DNA from: Streptomyces sp. NBC_01669
GTDB lineage: Bacteria > Actinomycetota > Actinomycetes > Streptomycetales > Streptomycetaceae
Reading direction: 5' to 3'
NCBI RefSeq assembly: GCF_026339735.1
Contig: NZ_JAPEQG010000001.1
Span: forward strand, 5,208,001-5,272,000
DNA length: 64,000 nt
Part shown: piece after piece, positions 16,791 to 25,219 of the stretch
Numbering within the stretch: position 1 is the stretch's first letter
Layout of the letters: every line of letters begins with the position of its first letter
The notes under the pieces: generated by a model
What the model was told of the DNA's origin: nothing
The model's input: only the letters and a program-made list of their open reading frames with translations
The model's database searches: none
Program-made: the position numbers and the translations under genes

Positions 16791-18146
16791 CTACGCGATG
16801 TGGTTCTCGGCCATCTCGTTGTCGAAGCGCTGCTTGAAGCCTGGGAGCAGGCGCCGGAGCAGGGCCGTGCTGCGCGGGTGACTGACGCCGTGGACGTCCG
16901 AGAGCGTTATGTCGAGGACCTCGGCGCTCGGGTGGACCTGGTGCTGGTGCGTGAGGTCGGAGAACACCTCGTACGCGATGTTGCCGAACTCGATCTCCGC
17001 CTCGGCCCACTCCGCCGGATCAGCTTCCTGCTGGGGCTGCGGCTCCTCCTGGGGCAGACCCTGCGGCTGCTCCAGCTGCTCCGGCAGGGGTTCCTCGCTG
17101 CGGGGGTGAGGGACCGCGCCGATCGTGCCCACGTTGCCCAGGGGACGGGTGCGGCCGCCCGGGCCCGACGGGATCATGACCGGGGTGGGCTCCAGGCCCT
17201 CGACGTACGTGGGGTTGTACGCGCCCTCGTACGCGCCCTCCGGGACCTGCGGCGCCGCGAACCAGGGGCTCTCGTGGGCGCCGGGGCCCTCCGGGGGCCA
17301 CTCCTCGGCGGCCGGGTCGGAGGGGTGGGCGTACTGCCGTGTCTGCTGCGGGTGCTGCCGGGGCTCGGCGTACTGCTGCTGTTGTTGGGCGGCGTACGGC
17401 AGCTCGGGCTGAGGGTGCACCGATTCGGCGGCTGCCGGAGCCGGCGGCAGCAGGGCCGGCTCGATGCCGGCTGCGGCCAGCCCGGCCGGACCGGTGTCGG
17501 CCAGCGGGACGCCGAACTTCGCCAGCCGCAGCGGCATCAGGGACTCGACCGGCGCCTTGCGGCGCCAGTTGCGGCCGAAGCGGGCCTGGAGCCGCGCCTG
17601 GTAGATCAGCCGGTCCTGTTCGAGCTTGATGACCTGCTCGTACGAACGCAGCTCCCACAGCTTCATCCGGCGCCACAGCTTGAAGGTCGGGACCGGGGAG
17701 AGCAGCCAGCGGGTGAGACGGACACCCTCCATGTGCTTGTCGGCCGTGAGGTCGGCGATCCGGCCGACCGCGTGCCGGGCGGCCTCGACGGCGACCACGA
17801 ACAGCACCGGGATCACCGCGTGCATGCCGACGCCCAGCGGATCCGGCCAGGCCGCGGCGCCGTTGAAGGCGATCGTCGCGGCGGTCAGCAGCCAGGCCGT
17901 CTGGCGCAGCAGCGGGAACGGGATCCGCATCCAGGTCAGCAGCAGGTCCAGCGCCAGCAGCACACAGATGCCCGCGTCGATGCCGATCGGGAAGACCAGG
18001 GAGAAGTTCCCGAAGCCCTTCTGTTCTGCGAGCGCGCGCACCGCGGCGTACGAGCCCGCGAAGCCGATCGCGGCAATGACTGCCGCGCCGGCGACGACGA
18101 TCCCGATGAGTATCCGGTGCGTGCGTGTCAGCTGCATCGCGGCCAC
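16791..18146 (-). CDS. DUF2637 membrane protein with C-terminal helix-turn-helix-like end
   Basis: 451 residues from GTG 18146, chosen because GGAGGGG lies 7 nt upstream. Residues 1-150 hold four membrane helices (LIGIVVAGAAVIAAIGF, VFPIGIDAGICVLLALDLLL, and two more) matching DUF2637, a family frequent in Streptomyces and on actinomycete integrative elements. A charged segment, then a long Pro/Gln/Glu-rich linker (about residues 230-390), leads to a compact terminal domain (LDITLSDVHGVSHPRSTALLRRL) that looks like a winged helix. The role is unknown; a membrane-anchored DNA-associated function is inference. The adjacent genes do not suggest a mobile element. Confidence 0.82.
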   Translation of the reverse strand: MAAMQLTRTHRILIGIVVAGAAVIAAIGFAGSYAAVRALAEQKGFGNFSLVFPIGIDAGICVLLALDLLLTWMRIPFPLLRQTAWLLTAATIAFNGAAAWPDPLGVGMHAVIPVLFVVAVEAARHAVGRIADLTADKHMEGVRLTRWLLSPVPTFKLWRRMKLWELRSYEQVIKLEQDRLIYQARLQARFGRNWRRKAPVESLMPLRLAKFGVPLADTGPAGLAAAGIEPALLPPAPAAAESVHPQPELPYAAQQQQQYAEPRQHPQQTRQYAHPSDPAAEEWPPEGPGAHESPWFAAPQVPEGAYEGAYNPTYVEGLEPTPVMIPSGPGGRTRPLGNVGTIGAVPHPRSEEPLPEQLEQPQGLPQEEPQPQQEADPAEWAEAEIEFGNIAYEVFSDLTHQHQVHPSAEVLDITLSDVHGVSHPRSTALLRRLLPGFKQRFDNEMAENHIA

Positions 18147-18233
18147 CCGCGATCCCCTCCCTGCGTTCCCGACTTCGACTTCTGGCGGGCACAGCCTGGC
18201 ACATGCGCGTGGGGTGCGGTGCTCGGGGAGGGG

Positions 18234-18267
18234 CGAAGCCCGGCTCTCGGGGGAGGGCCGGGCTTCG
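18234..18267. terminator. Hairpin downstream of first DUF3558 gene
   Basis: An 11-bp perfect stem (18234-18244 with 18257-18267) lies in the 199-bp gap between the DUF3558 gene's stop and the start region of the DUF2637 gene. Nothing else stands out in that gap. Confidence 0.65.
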
Positions 18268-18345
18268 TAAGACTGCTTCTGCGCAGGGTTGTTCGGGTAC
18301 CTGCCGTGGGCCTTGCGGGAATGCCCGGCGGGCGGTGGTGCGGTC

Positions 18346-19200
18346 TTACGACGTGGACGCCGCGGACTTCGTCGACTTGGGGGAGCCCGCCGACTGTGTC
18401 GACTTCGGGGACGAGCCGGACTTCGCGGACGCCGCGGACTTCGTCGCCGTCGGAGACTTCGATGTGCCCGCGGACGGGCTCGACTTCTTCCCGTTGGCAT
18501 CGGCGACCGCCGCGACGGCCTCCTTGGCGGCCTTCTCGGCGCCCTTCAGGATGTCGTCGCCGGACGGCGTCTTCGCGCCCGCGTAACCCGCGCCGTTGTA
18601 GGTCAGGGTGACGACGACGTTCCCCGTACGGGCCACGACCGTCGCGTACTTGAAGTCCTCTTTCGTCTTGGTGAGGTCGTACGTGACCGTGGTGGCCTGG
18701 TCGCCGATACCGCTGACGGGGGCTTCGACGACCTTCTTGGCGCCCTCGGTCGCCTTGCTCTTGGCGACCTGGTTCGCGAGGTCCTCCTGGGCGCGCTTGG
18801 CGCCGCTGCCGAGCGCCTGGTCCGATTCGAAGCGGGTGAAGCCGACGTCGAGCCAGCGGTACTGCGAGCCCTTGACGCCGTTGTCGTCGAGGCCGTTCCA
18901 GGAACAGCCGGCGCGCGCCCCGGTGTCGCTGGACCGGGCCGGCGTACCGGCCTTGCTCTTGGCCTTGGGCACCAGCGAGGTGATCGTCTTTGCGGAGATC
19001 GCGTCGCACGGGTCGGGCAGCTCGGCGAACTTCGCCGGCTCTACCGTCGCCTCCGTCTTCTGCGCGCTCGGAGCGGAGGCCGAGGACGAGCCCGACTCCT
19101 TCTTGCTGTCGGAGTCCGACGAGCAGCCGGCGACGACGAGCATCACCGGGACGGCGGCGCAGGCGAGTATGCGGGTGAGTCGCGGGGCTGATCGGTGCAT
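18346..19200 (-). CDS. DUF3558 family lipoprotein
   Basis: 284 residues. A lipoprotein signal ends in VAGC at about residue 25, then a Ser-rich linker. The DUF3558 core follows: LPDPCDAIS, CSWNG, GIGDQA and a late VVVTLTYNG strand. The last 60 residues are a low-complexity Ser/Lys/Pro/Thr tail with repeated SPKST-like units, presumably spanning the cell wall. The start ATG 19200 follows GAAGGAA. DUF3558 proteins are secreted, of unknown function, and often duplicated; a second member lies just upstream on the same strand. Confidence 0.88.
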   Translation of the reverse strand: MHRSAPRLTRILACAAVPVMLVVAGCSSDSDSKKESGSSSASAPSAQKTEATVEPAKFAELPDPCDAISAKTITSLVPKAKSKAGTPARSSDTGARAGCSWNGLDDNGVKGSQYRWLDVGFTRFESDQALGSGAKRAQEDLANQVAKSKATEGAKKVVEAPVSGIGDQATTVTYDLTKTKEDFKYATVVARTGNVVVTLTYNGAGYAGAKTPSGDDILKGAEKAAKEAVAAVADANGKKSSPSAGTSKSPTATKSAASAKSGSSPKSTQSAGSPKSTKSAASTS

Positions 19201-19342
19201 GGTTCCTTCACTCGGGTGGCGCGACGGGCGGGTGGCATGGTGCTCGGGCGGGTGTTCCGGAGGGCCACGGTACGACGGACGGCGGACGGATGCCGCCTCC
19301 GCCGACCGGCGCGGGTGCGGTTCGGTGGCGCCCCGCGGCGGG

Positions 19343-20152
19343 CTATTCGCTGAACTTGTCGACCAGCTTCCGGGCCAGCGCCTGGGCCTTCTCCTGCAGT
19401 TCCTTGCTGTCCGGGACCTGGCTCGCGAGGGCGGGCTGCTCGGAGTACCGGACGGTCACGATGACGTTCGATGTGCGGAATACCACGCTCACCGCGCGGT
19501 GTTGTGCGCTGGATCCTGCCCGAGTGAGCAGATCGTCCAGAAATGCGGCATCTCCCAGGCCGTCGAGCGTGCGCGGACGGAGGTCCTCGGAGCCCGCGCC
19601 CGCGTCGCCGTCGGTGCCCTGTGCAGAGCCGGAGGGGGAGTCCGACGGCGAGTCCGACGGGAAGTCCGACGGCGAGGCCGTCACCTTCTCCGCGTCGTCG
19701 GGGGTGAAGGTGCCGGACGGCAGGTGGGCCGCGGTCTCCTTCTTCCCGTACACCTCGCGGGCACGGTCCTCGTCGCTCACCGAGGTGTCGTACGAGACGA
19801 CGCGCTCGAAGTCGAGCACGACGGAGCGGGACGAGGCCGCGGCCTCCGACTTCCACTGGCAGCCGACCCTGCGGTCGGTGTCATAGGTGACGGCGGCCGT
19901 GCCCCTGTACGCCTTCTCCTGCTGGTTCTCCGGCAGTTCGGCGATGCCCGGGAGCAGGTCCTCCAGCGTGGATCGCGCGATGGAGCGACAGGGCTCGGGA
20001 AGCGTGCGGTACTTGCCCGACGGGGCGGCGGCGATGCTCGGGCTGCCGGGTTTGTTGTCGGCGGCGGGGCCTTCGGTACCGGTGCCACCGGTGCAGCCGG
20101 CCGTCAGCACTGCGAGGAGTGCGACGCCGGGTACGTACGCCATTCGTCGCAC
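19343..20152 (-). CDS. DUF3558 family lipoprotein (paralogue)
   Basis: 269 residues from GTG 20152, supported by GAAGGGAG eight bases upstream; the frame extends to 20209 without support. A lipobox (LTAGC) is followed by the DUF3558 core (LPEPCRSIA, CQWKSE, GLGDAAFLDD, VVFRTSNVIVTVRY). A Ser/Asp/Pro-rich insert with repeated DSPS-like units lies in the middle of the domain. It is same-strand with the other DUF3558 gene (142-bp gap) but very diverged from it, so the duplication is old or the two have different partners. Confidence 0.85.
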   Translation of the reverse strand: MRRMAYVPGVALLAVLTAGCTGGTGTEGPAADNKPGSPSIAAAPSGKYRTLPEPCRSIARSTLEDLLPGIAELPENQQEKAYRGTAAVTYDTDRRVGCQWKSEAAASSRSVVLDFERVVSYDTSVSDEDRAREVYGKKETAAHLPSGTFTPDDAEKVTASPSDFPSDSPSDSPSGSAQGTDGDAGAGSEDLRPRTLDGLGDAAFLDDLLTRAGSSAQHRAVSVVFRTSNVIVTVRYSEQPALASQVPDSKELQEKAQALARKLVDKFSE

Positions 20153-20205
20153 GGTCCGGGCTCCCTTCGAGCGAAAAGAAGTTGCCGCTCGATGGCGGCC
20201 GGTGG

Positions 20206-20216
20206 ACACAATGTGT
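20206..20216. promoter_or_regulatory. 11-bp palindrome in divergent promoter region
   Basis: ACACAATGTGT is a perfect palindrome 54 bp upstream of the DUF3558 start and 97 bp upstream of the rtcB start. It is a possible operator; no adjacent regulator is encoded. Confidence 0.3.
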
Positions 20217-20312
20217 ATCGCACGCGCCGCTGTGATTGCCGGTCGGCCGACTCTTTTGCCGACCTTGGCACCGGTTTTGCGCTTTCAGACTTTTCGGGGG
20301 AATCGAGGAGCT

Positions 20313-21506
20313 ATGTCGTACGTAGAGGTGCCGGGGGCGAAGGTTCCCATCCGCATGTGGGCCGACCCGGCTTCGGTCGAGGACGGCGCGATGCAGCAGC
20401 TGCAGAACGTTGCCACGCTGCCCTGGATCAAGGGGCTGGCCGTCATGCCCGACGTGCATTACGGCAAGGGTGCGACCGTCGGTTCGGTGATCGCGATGAG
20501 TGGTGCGGTCTGTCCGGCGGCGGTGGGAGTGGACATCGGGTGCGGCATGTCCGCGGTGAAGACCTCCCTGACGGCCAATGACCTTCCGGGCGACCTGTCG
20601 CGGCTTCGGTCGAAGATCGAGCAGGCCATTCCGGTGGGCCGGGGCATGCATGACGACGTCGTGGACCCCGGCCGGCTGCACGGCTTCCCGACCGCGGGCT
20701 GGGACGACTTCTGGGGACGGTTCGACGGGATTGCGGATGCGGTCAAATTCCGTCATGAGCGTGCCACCAAGCAGATGGGAACGCTTGGATCCGGAAACCA
20801 CTTCATCGAGTTCTGCCTCGACGAGTCGGGTTCGGTGTGGCTGATGCTGCACTCCGGGTCCCGGAACATCGGCAAGGAACTCGCCGAGTACCACATCGGG
20901 GTGGCGCAGAAGCTGACGCACAACCAGGGTCTGATCGACCGTGACCTGGCGGTCTTCATCGCGGACACCCCGCAGATGGCGGCTTACCGGAACGACCTGT
21001 TCTGGGCCCAGGAGTACGCGAAGCGCAACCGCGCGATCATGATGGGGCTCTTCCAGGACGTCGTCCGCAAGGAGTTCAAGAAGGCCCGGGTCACCTTCGA
21101 ACCGGTCATCTCCTGCCACCACAACTATGTGTCGGAGGAGCGGTACGAGGGCATGGACCTGCTGGTCACCCGCAAGGGGGCGATCCGTGCCGGCTCGGGT
21201 GACTTCGGCATCATCCCGGGGTCGATGGGCACCGGCTCGTACATCGTGAAGGGGCTCGGGAACGCGAAGTCGTTCAACTCGGCCTCGCACGGTGCCGGCC
21301 GGAAGATGAGCCGCAACGCGGCCAAGCGGCGCTTCTCGACGCGGGACCTGGAGGAGCAGACGCGGGGCGTGGAGTGCCGGAAGGACTCCGGCGTCGTGGA
21401 CGAGATCCCGGGTGCCTACAAGCCGATCGAGCAGGTCATCGAGCGGCAGCGGGACCTGGTGGAGGTCGTCGCGAAGCTGAAGCAGGTGGTGTGTGTGAAG
21501 GGCTGA
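20313..21506 (+). CDS. rtcB: RtcB family RNA-splicing ligase
   Basis: 397 residues. RtcB joins RNA 2',3'-cyclic phosphate ends to 5'-OH ends through a GMP-histidine intermediate with Mn2+. Metal and active-site landmarks are MPDVHYGKGATVGSV, GVDIGCGM (Asp and Cys), GTLGSGNHFIE, and the nucleotidyl-accepting histidine in SASHGAGRKMSR. The ATG at 20313 follows GAGGAG; the longer frame from 19887 runs antisense through the lipoprotein gene. This is the short RtcB form of about 400 residues. No archease or RtcA gene is adjacent. Confidence 0.92.
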   Translation: MSYVEVPGAKVPIRMWADPASVEDGAMQQLQNVATLPWIKGLAVMPDVHYGKGATVGSVIAMSGAVCPAAVGVDIGCGMSAVKTSLTANDLPGDLSRLRSKIEQAIPVGRGMHDDVVDPGRLHGFPTAGWDDFWGRFDGIADAVKFRHERATKQMGTLGSGNHFIEFCLDESGSVWLMLHSGSRNIGKELAEYHIGVAQKLTHNQGLIDRDLAVFIADTPQMAAYRNDLFWAQEYAKRNRAIMMGLFQDVVRKEFKKARVTFEPVISCHHNYVSEERYEGMDLLVTRKGAIRAGSGDFGIIPGSMGTGSYIVKGLGNAKSFNSASHGAGRKMSRNAAKRRFSTRDLEEQTRGVECRKDSGVVDEIPGAYKPIEQVIERQRDLVEVVAKLKQVVCVKG

Positions 21507-21531
21507 GTGCCCTTGGCGCCGCTACGAAGAC

Positions 21532-21565
21532 GAGCCCCGGACCCTGTGGTGGTGGTCCGGGGCTC
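21532..21565. terminator. Bidirectional terminator hairpin
   Basis: A perfect 12-bp stem (21532-21543 with 21554-21565) lies between the convergent rtcB and SDR genes. Confidence 0.8.
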
Positions 21566-21585
21566 TTCCGTGCGGGCCGATGGCT

Positions 21586-22344
21586 TCAGAGCGTGCGGTG
21601 GACCTTGGAGTTGGACGCCTGAGCGCGGGGGCGGACCACCAGGAGGTCGATGTTGACGTGGCTGGGGCGGGTGACGGCCCAGGTGATCGTGTCGGCCACG
21701 TCGTCGGCGGTGAGGGGGGCATCGACGCCGGCGTAGACCTTGGCGGCCTTCTCGGTGTCGCCGCGGAAGCGGGTGGTGGCGAATTCCTCCGTCTTGACCA
21801 TGCCGGGGGCGACCTCGATGACGCGGACCGGGGTGCCGACGATCTCCAGGCGGAGGGTCTCGGCGAGGACGTGTTCGCCGTGCTTGGCGGCTACGTAGCC
21901 ACCGCCGCCCTCGTACGTGGACAGGCCCGCCGTCGAGGAGAGGATCACGATCGTGCCGTCGCCGCCCGCAGTGAGGGCGGGGAGGAGGGCCTGGGTGACG
22001 TTGAGCGTGCCGATGACGTTCGTCTCGTACATCTGGCGCCAGTCGGCCGGGTCGCCGGTGGCGACGGGGTCCGCGCCGAGCGCGCCGCCCGCGTTGTTGA
22101 CGAGGACGGCGAGGGAGCGGAAGGCGGTGGCGAAAGCGTCGACCGCCTCGCGGTCCGTGACGTCCAGGGCGTATGCCGTGGCCTCGTGGCCCGCCTCGTT
22201 GATCTCGGCGGTGAGCGCCTCGATGCGGTCTTTGCGGCGGGCGGTCAGGACGACGCGGTAGCCGGCGGCGGCCAGCTGCCGGGCGGTCGCGGCACCGATG
22301 CCGCTGCTCGCTCCGGTGATGACGGCGATGGGGGTGGCGGCCAT
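21586..22344 (-). CDS. Short-chain dehydrogenase/reductase
   Basis: 252 residues, a classical SDR. The NADP-binding loop is TGASSGIGAATARQLA. NNAGG follows at about residue 85, the catalytic Ser is in VILSSTAGLS, and the Tyr/Lys pair is in YVAAKHGEHV. The overall pattern is of the YdfG/serine-3-dehydrogenase type that acts on small hydroxy acids or aldehydes, but substrate is not assignable. It appears monocistronic. The 195-bp gap to the YnfA-like gene shows no clear element. Confidence 0.9.
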   Translation of the reverse strand: MAATPIAVITGASSGIGAATARQLAAAGYRVVLTARRKDRIEALTAEINEAGHEATAYALDVTDREAVDAFATAFRSLAVLVNNAGGALGADPVATGDPADWRQMYETNVIGTLNVTQALLPALTAGGDGTIVILSSTAGLSTYEGGGGYVAAKHGEHVLAETLRLEIVGTPVRVIEVAPGMVKTEEFATTRFRGDTEKAAKVYAGVDAPLTADDVADTITWAVTRPSHVNIDLLVVRPRAQASNSKVHRTL

Positions 22345-22539
22345 GCGGACTCGACTCCTCGGACAGCTGATCGGTACGGGGCCAGGATAGGCAGGCGGCG
22401 CGAGGTTCCGTTCGGCGGCCGCGTTTCCCGAGGCGGCCGGGGCGGGGAGAGCGGCGCCGCCGCAGTCCGGCGGGTGTCGGCGTGGCCGGCGGTCGGTCGG
22501 TGGTGGGTGTCGGCGACGTGGCCGGTGGGGTGTTGATTC

Positions 22540-22875
22540 TCAGTGGTTGCGGGGGGCGTACATGATCACGGCCATGCCGGCCAGGCAGATCAGCGCGCCG
22601 ATGACGTCCCAGCGGTCGGGGCGGTAGCCGTCGGCGACCATGCCCCAGGCGAGTGAGCCCGCGACGAAGACGCCGCCGTACGCGGCGAGGATGCGGCCGA
22701 ACTCACCGTCCGGCTGCAGCGTGGCGACGAAGCCGTACGCCCCCAGGGCGATGACTCCGGCGCCGATCCAGATCCAGCCCCGGTGTTCCCGCACGCCCTG
22801 CCAGACGAGCCAGGCACCGCCGATCTCGAAGAGTGCGGCAACGGCGAAGAGTGCGACAGAGCGGGCGACGACCAT
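22540..22875 (-). CDS. YnfA/UPF0060 family membrane protein
   Basis: 111 residues with four short membrane helices, matching the UPF0060 family in length and motifs: ALFEIGGAWLVWQG, GRILAAYGGVFVAGSL, and DVIGALICLAGMAVIMY near the C-terminus. Related small four-helix proteins (SMR superfamily) export cations, but the role of UPF0060 in actinobacteria is not established. It is a single gene, divergent from the secreted protein at 22993. Confidence 0.9.
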   Translation of the reverse strand: MVVARSVALFAVAALFEIGGAWLVWQGVREHRGWIWIGAGVIALGAYGFVATLQPDGEFGRILAAYGGVFVAGSLAWGMVADGYRPDRWDVIGALICLAGMAVIMYAPRNH

Positions 22876-22992
22876 GGGTGCAGCGTTTCATGGGGGTCGG
22901 GTGGGTTCGGATGGGTGGGGCAAGCGGGTGGAGTGGAGCGGGGAATCGGTGTGTAAATACGGATAATTCGGGGTGATCGGTATCTTCGGGGC

Positions 22993-23517
22993 ATGGTAGT
23001 CACGCGTAAGGCTCGGCTGGCGGTTTCCGCCGCGGCGGCGATGGCGGCAACGGTGTCGACAGGGGCATGGGGGGCTGGACAGGCGGTCGCGACGGGGCCC
23101 GTGCCCGTGCCGGCGGACCGGCGGGTGGCGCGGGAGGCGGACGTCTCGCACCACGGGCATGTCTCGCTGTGGGGCAGGGGGCTCGGGGTCTGGCTGCACA
23201 GCGAGAACCACGGTCCGTCGAGTCCGGCGAGCGTGACCGTACGGTTCCGTTTCTCGGTGCCCCTCAGCGGTCGGCAGGAGATGCCGGTCGAGTGTCTGCA
23301 GGCGAGCGCCCGAACCGTGCTGTGCCGGACGGGTCCGCTACGGGCGGACGAGTGGGCGGGCCGCCAGCTCGCGCTCGAGCTGCAGCTGGCGAGGCGGCCG
23401 AACGAGGTGGTCGTACGGATCGACACCGTCTGGAACGGTGGTGCGACCGACCGGAACCCCGACAACAACCGGCATGAGGTGCTGGTGCCCGCCACCGGTG
23501 ACGAGTACGTCTTCTGA
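22993..23517 (+). CDS. Small secreted protein of unknown function
   Basis: 174 residues starting at ATG 22993. A Tat/Sec-like signal peptide (TRKARLAVSAAAAMAATVSTGAWG) precedes a mature part with a beta-rich appearance (SVTVRFRFSVPL, LALELQLARR, VVVRIDTVWNGG). Its end RNPDNNRHEV recalls CARDB/DUF11-type immunoglobulin-like extracellular domains. Two cysteines (VECLQ, VLCRT) could pair. It was probably once thought of as an adhesion or cell-wall accessory module; no function is assignable. The gap to the convergent monooxygenase gene is 94 bp. Confidence 0.65.
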   Translation: MVVTRKARLAVSAAAAMAATVSTGAWGAGQAVATGPVPVPADRRVAREADVSHHGHVSLWGRGLGVWLHSENHGPSSPASVTVRFRFSVPLSGRQEMPVECLQASARTVLCRTGPLRADEWAGRQLALELQLARRPNEVVVRIDTVWNGGATDRNPDNNRHEVLVPATGDEYVF

Positions 23518-23611
23518 CCACTGGTGGTGCGAGCGGCCGGTGCGGTGGTGGCCGCGGGCGCGGCGGGCGCCGTGGACGCGCGAGGTGCACGGTGCCCGGG
23601 TCGATCGGTGG

Positions 23612-25081
23612 TCATCGGGTGAGAGCGGCCTGCAGCGCCGCCGGGTCGGACCGGTCGCTCGCCCAGGCGACATAGCCGTCGGGGCGGACGAGCAGCGTGG
23701 TCGCGCGGTTGCTCGTCCAGTGGGCGTGGACCAGCGGCGTCCGGGACGTCGGTGTGGGGGCGTCGGCGGGAGTCACGAGGACGAACGCGCCGTCGCGCAG
23801 CAGCTCCTGGAGGCGGCCCTCCGCCAGTCCCAGGTCCGGGGCCCGCTTGCCGGTGAGGGGATGGGAGCCACGCGGCGCCGGGTACGCGATGCCTATGCCG
23901 GAGATCAGGCCCATGGCCTTGTCCCCGGCCGGCCGGACCCTGGCCAGGAGGCCGGCGACGGTCGCGCGAACCGCTCGCTGCGGCAGGGTGCGGGCCATGG
24001 CGAGACGGACCATCGCACCGCTGCTGTGCAGCACCTTGGTGCCGACCGGGTGCCGCTCGGCGTGGTAGCTGTCGAGGAGCGCCTCCGGGGCCCGCGACTC
24101 TCCCCGCAGGACGGCGGCGAGCTTCCAGGAGAGGTTGGCGGCGTCCTGCAGCCCGGTGTTCATGCCCTGCCCGCCCGCGGGGGAATGGACGTGGGCGGCG
24201 TCTCCGGCGAGGAAGACCCGGCCCACGCGGTAGGTGGGCACCTGGCGCTCATCGCTGTGGAATCGCGAGATCCAGCGGGCGTCGTGCATGCCGTGGTCGC
24301 TGCCGAGGGCCAGCCGGGCGATCTCGCGCAGTTCGTCCAGCTCCACGGGGTCGCTGTCGGCGGCCTGGTGCTTGCGGTCCCAGCCCATGACCCGGTACCA
24401 GCCGTCGCCGAAGGGGGCGATGAACGCGAAGGCATCCCCCACGCCGTTGACCGTGAGGAGGCCGGTGGGCGCTTCGGTGAGCCGGACATCGGCGAGGACG
24501 ATGGAGCGGATCACGGACTTGCCGGGGAACGGGAGCCCGAGCGCCTCGCGCACGGCGCTGCGCACCCCGTCGGTGCCCACGGCGTAGCGGGCCGAGAGCG
24601 TGCTCCGCGTCCCGTCGGCACTCTCCACCTCGGCAGTGACCGCGTCGGCGGACTGGTGCAGGTCCGTCAGCCTCGTGCCGTACCGGAAGTCCACGCCCGC
24701 GGACAGTGCGCGGCGCTTCAGCAGGCTTTCGACCTCGTACTGCGGGGTGATCAGCAGGAAGGGAAAGCGGGACGTGAGCCGGGACAGGTCGAGCGAGAGG
24801 CGGCCGAAGAGCCGCATCCCGGTGAGGACGGAGCCTGTCTTGACCAGCTCGTCGGCAAGGCCGCGGGTGTCGAGCGCTTCGAGAGTGCGGGCGTGGACGG
24901 CGAAGGCGCGCGTCATGTTGCTGGTGCTCTGCGGGCGGCGCTCGACGACGGTGACCGACAGGCCGCGTGCGGCGAGGTCGCCTGCGAGCAGCATGCCGGT
25001 GGGTCCCGCACCCACGACGAGTACATCGACGGTGTCGGGGGTGGAGTCGGTGTTCGTGCGGGTGCTGGGCTTGCTGGTCAT
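23612..25081 (-). CDS. Class A FAD-dependent aromatic monooxygenase
   Basis: 489 residues. The FAD Rossmann loop is VVGAGPTGMLLAGDL near the N-terminus. The GD motif is VFLAGDAAHVHSPAGGQG at about 290, and the C-terminal thioredoxin-like domain carries the usual KRAPDLGL and LVRPDGYVAW. This is the PgaE/MhpA/Rox type of class A flavoprotein hydroxylase, which acts on polyketide aromatics or phenolic drugs. The ATG at 25081 has AGGAGG upstream. It is divergent from a TetR gene with four shared operator-like palindromes, so it is probably repressed by that regulator and induced by its aromatic substrate (inference). Confidence 0.92.
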   Translation of the reverse strand: MTSKPSTRTNTDSTPDTVDVLVVGAGPTGMLLAGDLAARGLSVTVVERRPQSTSNMTRAFAVHARTLEALDTRGLADELVKTGSVLTGMRLFGRLSLDLSRLTSRFPFLLITPQYEVESLLKRRALSAGVDFRYGTRLTDLHQSADAVTAEVESADGTRSTLSARYAVGTDGVRSAVREALGLPFPGKSVIRSIVLADVRLTEAPTGLLTVNGVGDAFAFIAPFGDGWYRVMGWDRKHQAADSDPVELDELREIARLALGSDHGMHDARWISRFHSDERQVPTYRVGRVFLAGDAAHVHSPAGGQGMNTGLQDAANLSWKLAAVLRGESRAPEALLDSYHAERHPVGTKVLHSSGAMVRLAMARTLPQRAVRATVAGLLARVRPAGDKAMGLISGIGIAYPAPRGSHPLTGKRAPDLGLAEGRLQELLRDGAFVLVTPADAPTPTSRTPLVHAHWTSNRATTLLVRPDGYVAWASDRSDPAALQAALTR

Positions 25082-25120
25082 GGCGGCCTCCTGAAGCCGT
25101 TTGCCAACGGTCATCCGATA

Positions 25121-25134
25121 CCAACAATTGTTGG
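25121..25134. promoter_or_regulatory. TetR operator candidate 1 (perfect)
   Basis: CCAACAATTGTTGG is a perfect 14-bp palindrome 40 bp upstream of the monooxygenase start. It defines the CAAC-N4-GTTG pattern repeated three more times in this 138-bp divergent region. Confidence 0.75.
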
Positions 25135-25149
25135 CCAACGGATGTGGGT

Positions 25150-25161
25150 CAACGCTTGTTG
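25150..25161. promoter_or_regulatory. TetR operator candidate 2
   Basis: CAACGCTTGTTG: both half-sites are exact with the same N4 spacing, 17 bp after site 1 by start-to-start core comparison allowing for the flank. Confidence 0.65.
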
Positions 25162-25191
25162 GTAAATGTAGAACCGGCGCCGCTGGCGTGT

Positions 25192-25203
25192 CAACACCTG
25201 TTG
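25192..25203. promoter_or_regulatory. TetR operator candidate 3
   Basis: CAACACCTGTTG, exact half-sites, 17 bp upstream of the TetR ATG. Confidence 0.65.
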
Positions 25204-25205
25204 GC

Positions 25206-25217
25206 CTACGATTGTTG
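25206..25217. promoter_or_regulatory. TetR operator candidate 4
   Basis: CTACGATTGTTG has one mismatch in the left half and ends 2 bp before the TetR ATG. Site 4 and site 3 are adjacent, so a bound repressor here would block translation initiation or transcription of its own gene. Confidence 0.5.
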
Positions 25218-25219
25218 GT

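Noticed and set aside
16791..18146. DUF2637 protein as evidence of an integrative element
   Set aside because: No integrase, excisionase, replication or transfer genes and no attachment-site tRNA are nearby.
18346..18560. Ser/Lys/Pro/Thr repeats in the DUF3558 C-terminus as a DNA tandem repeat
   Set aside because: Only a degenerate protein-level low-complexity tail; units are not conserved at DNA level.
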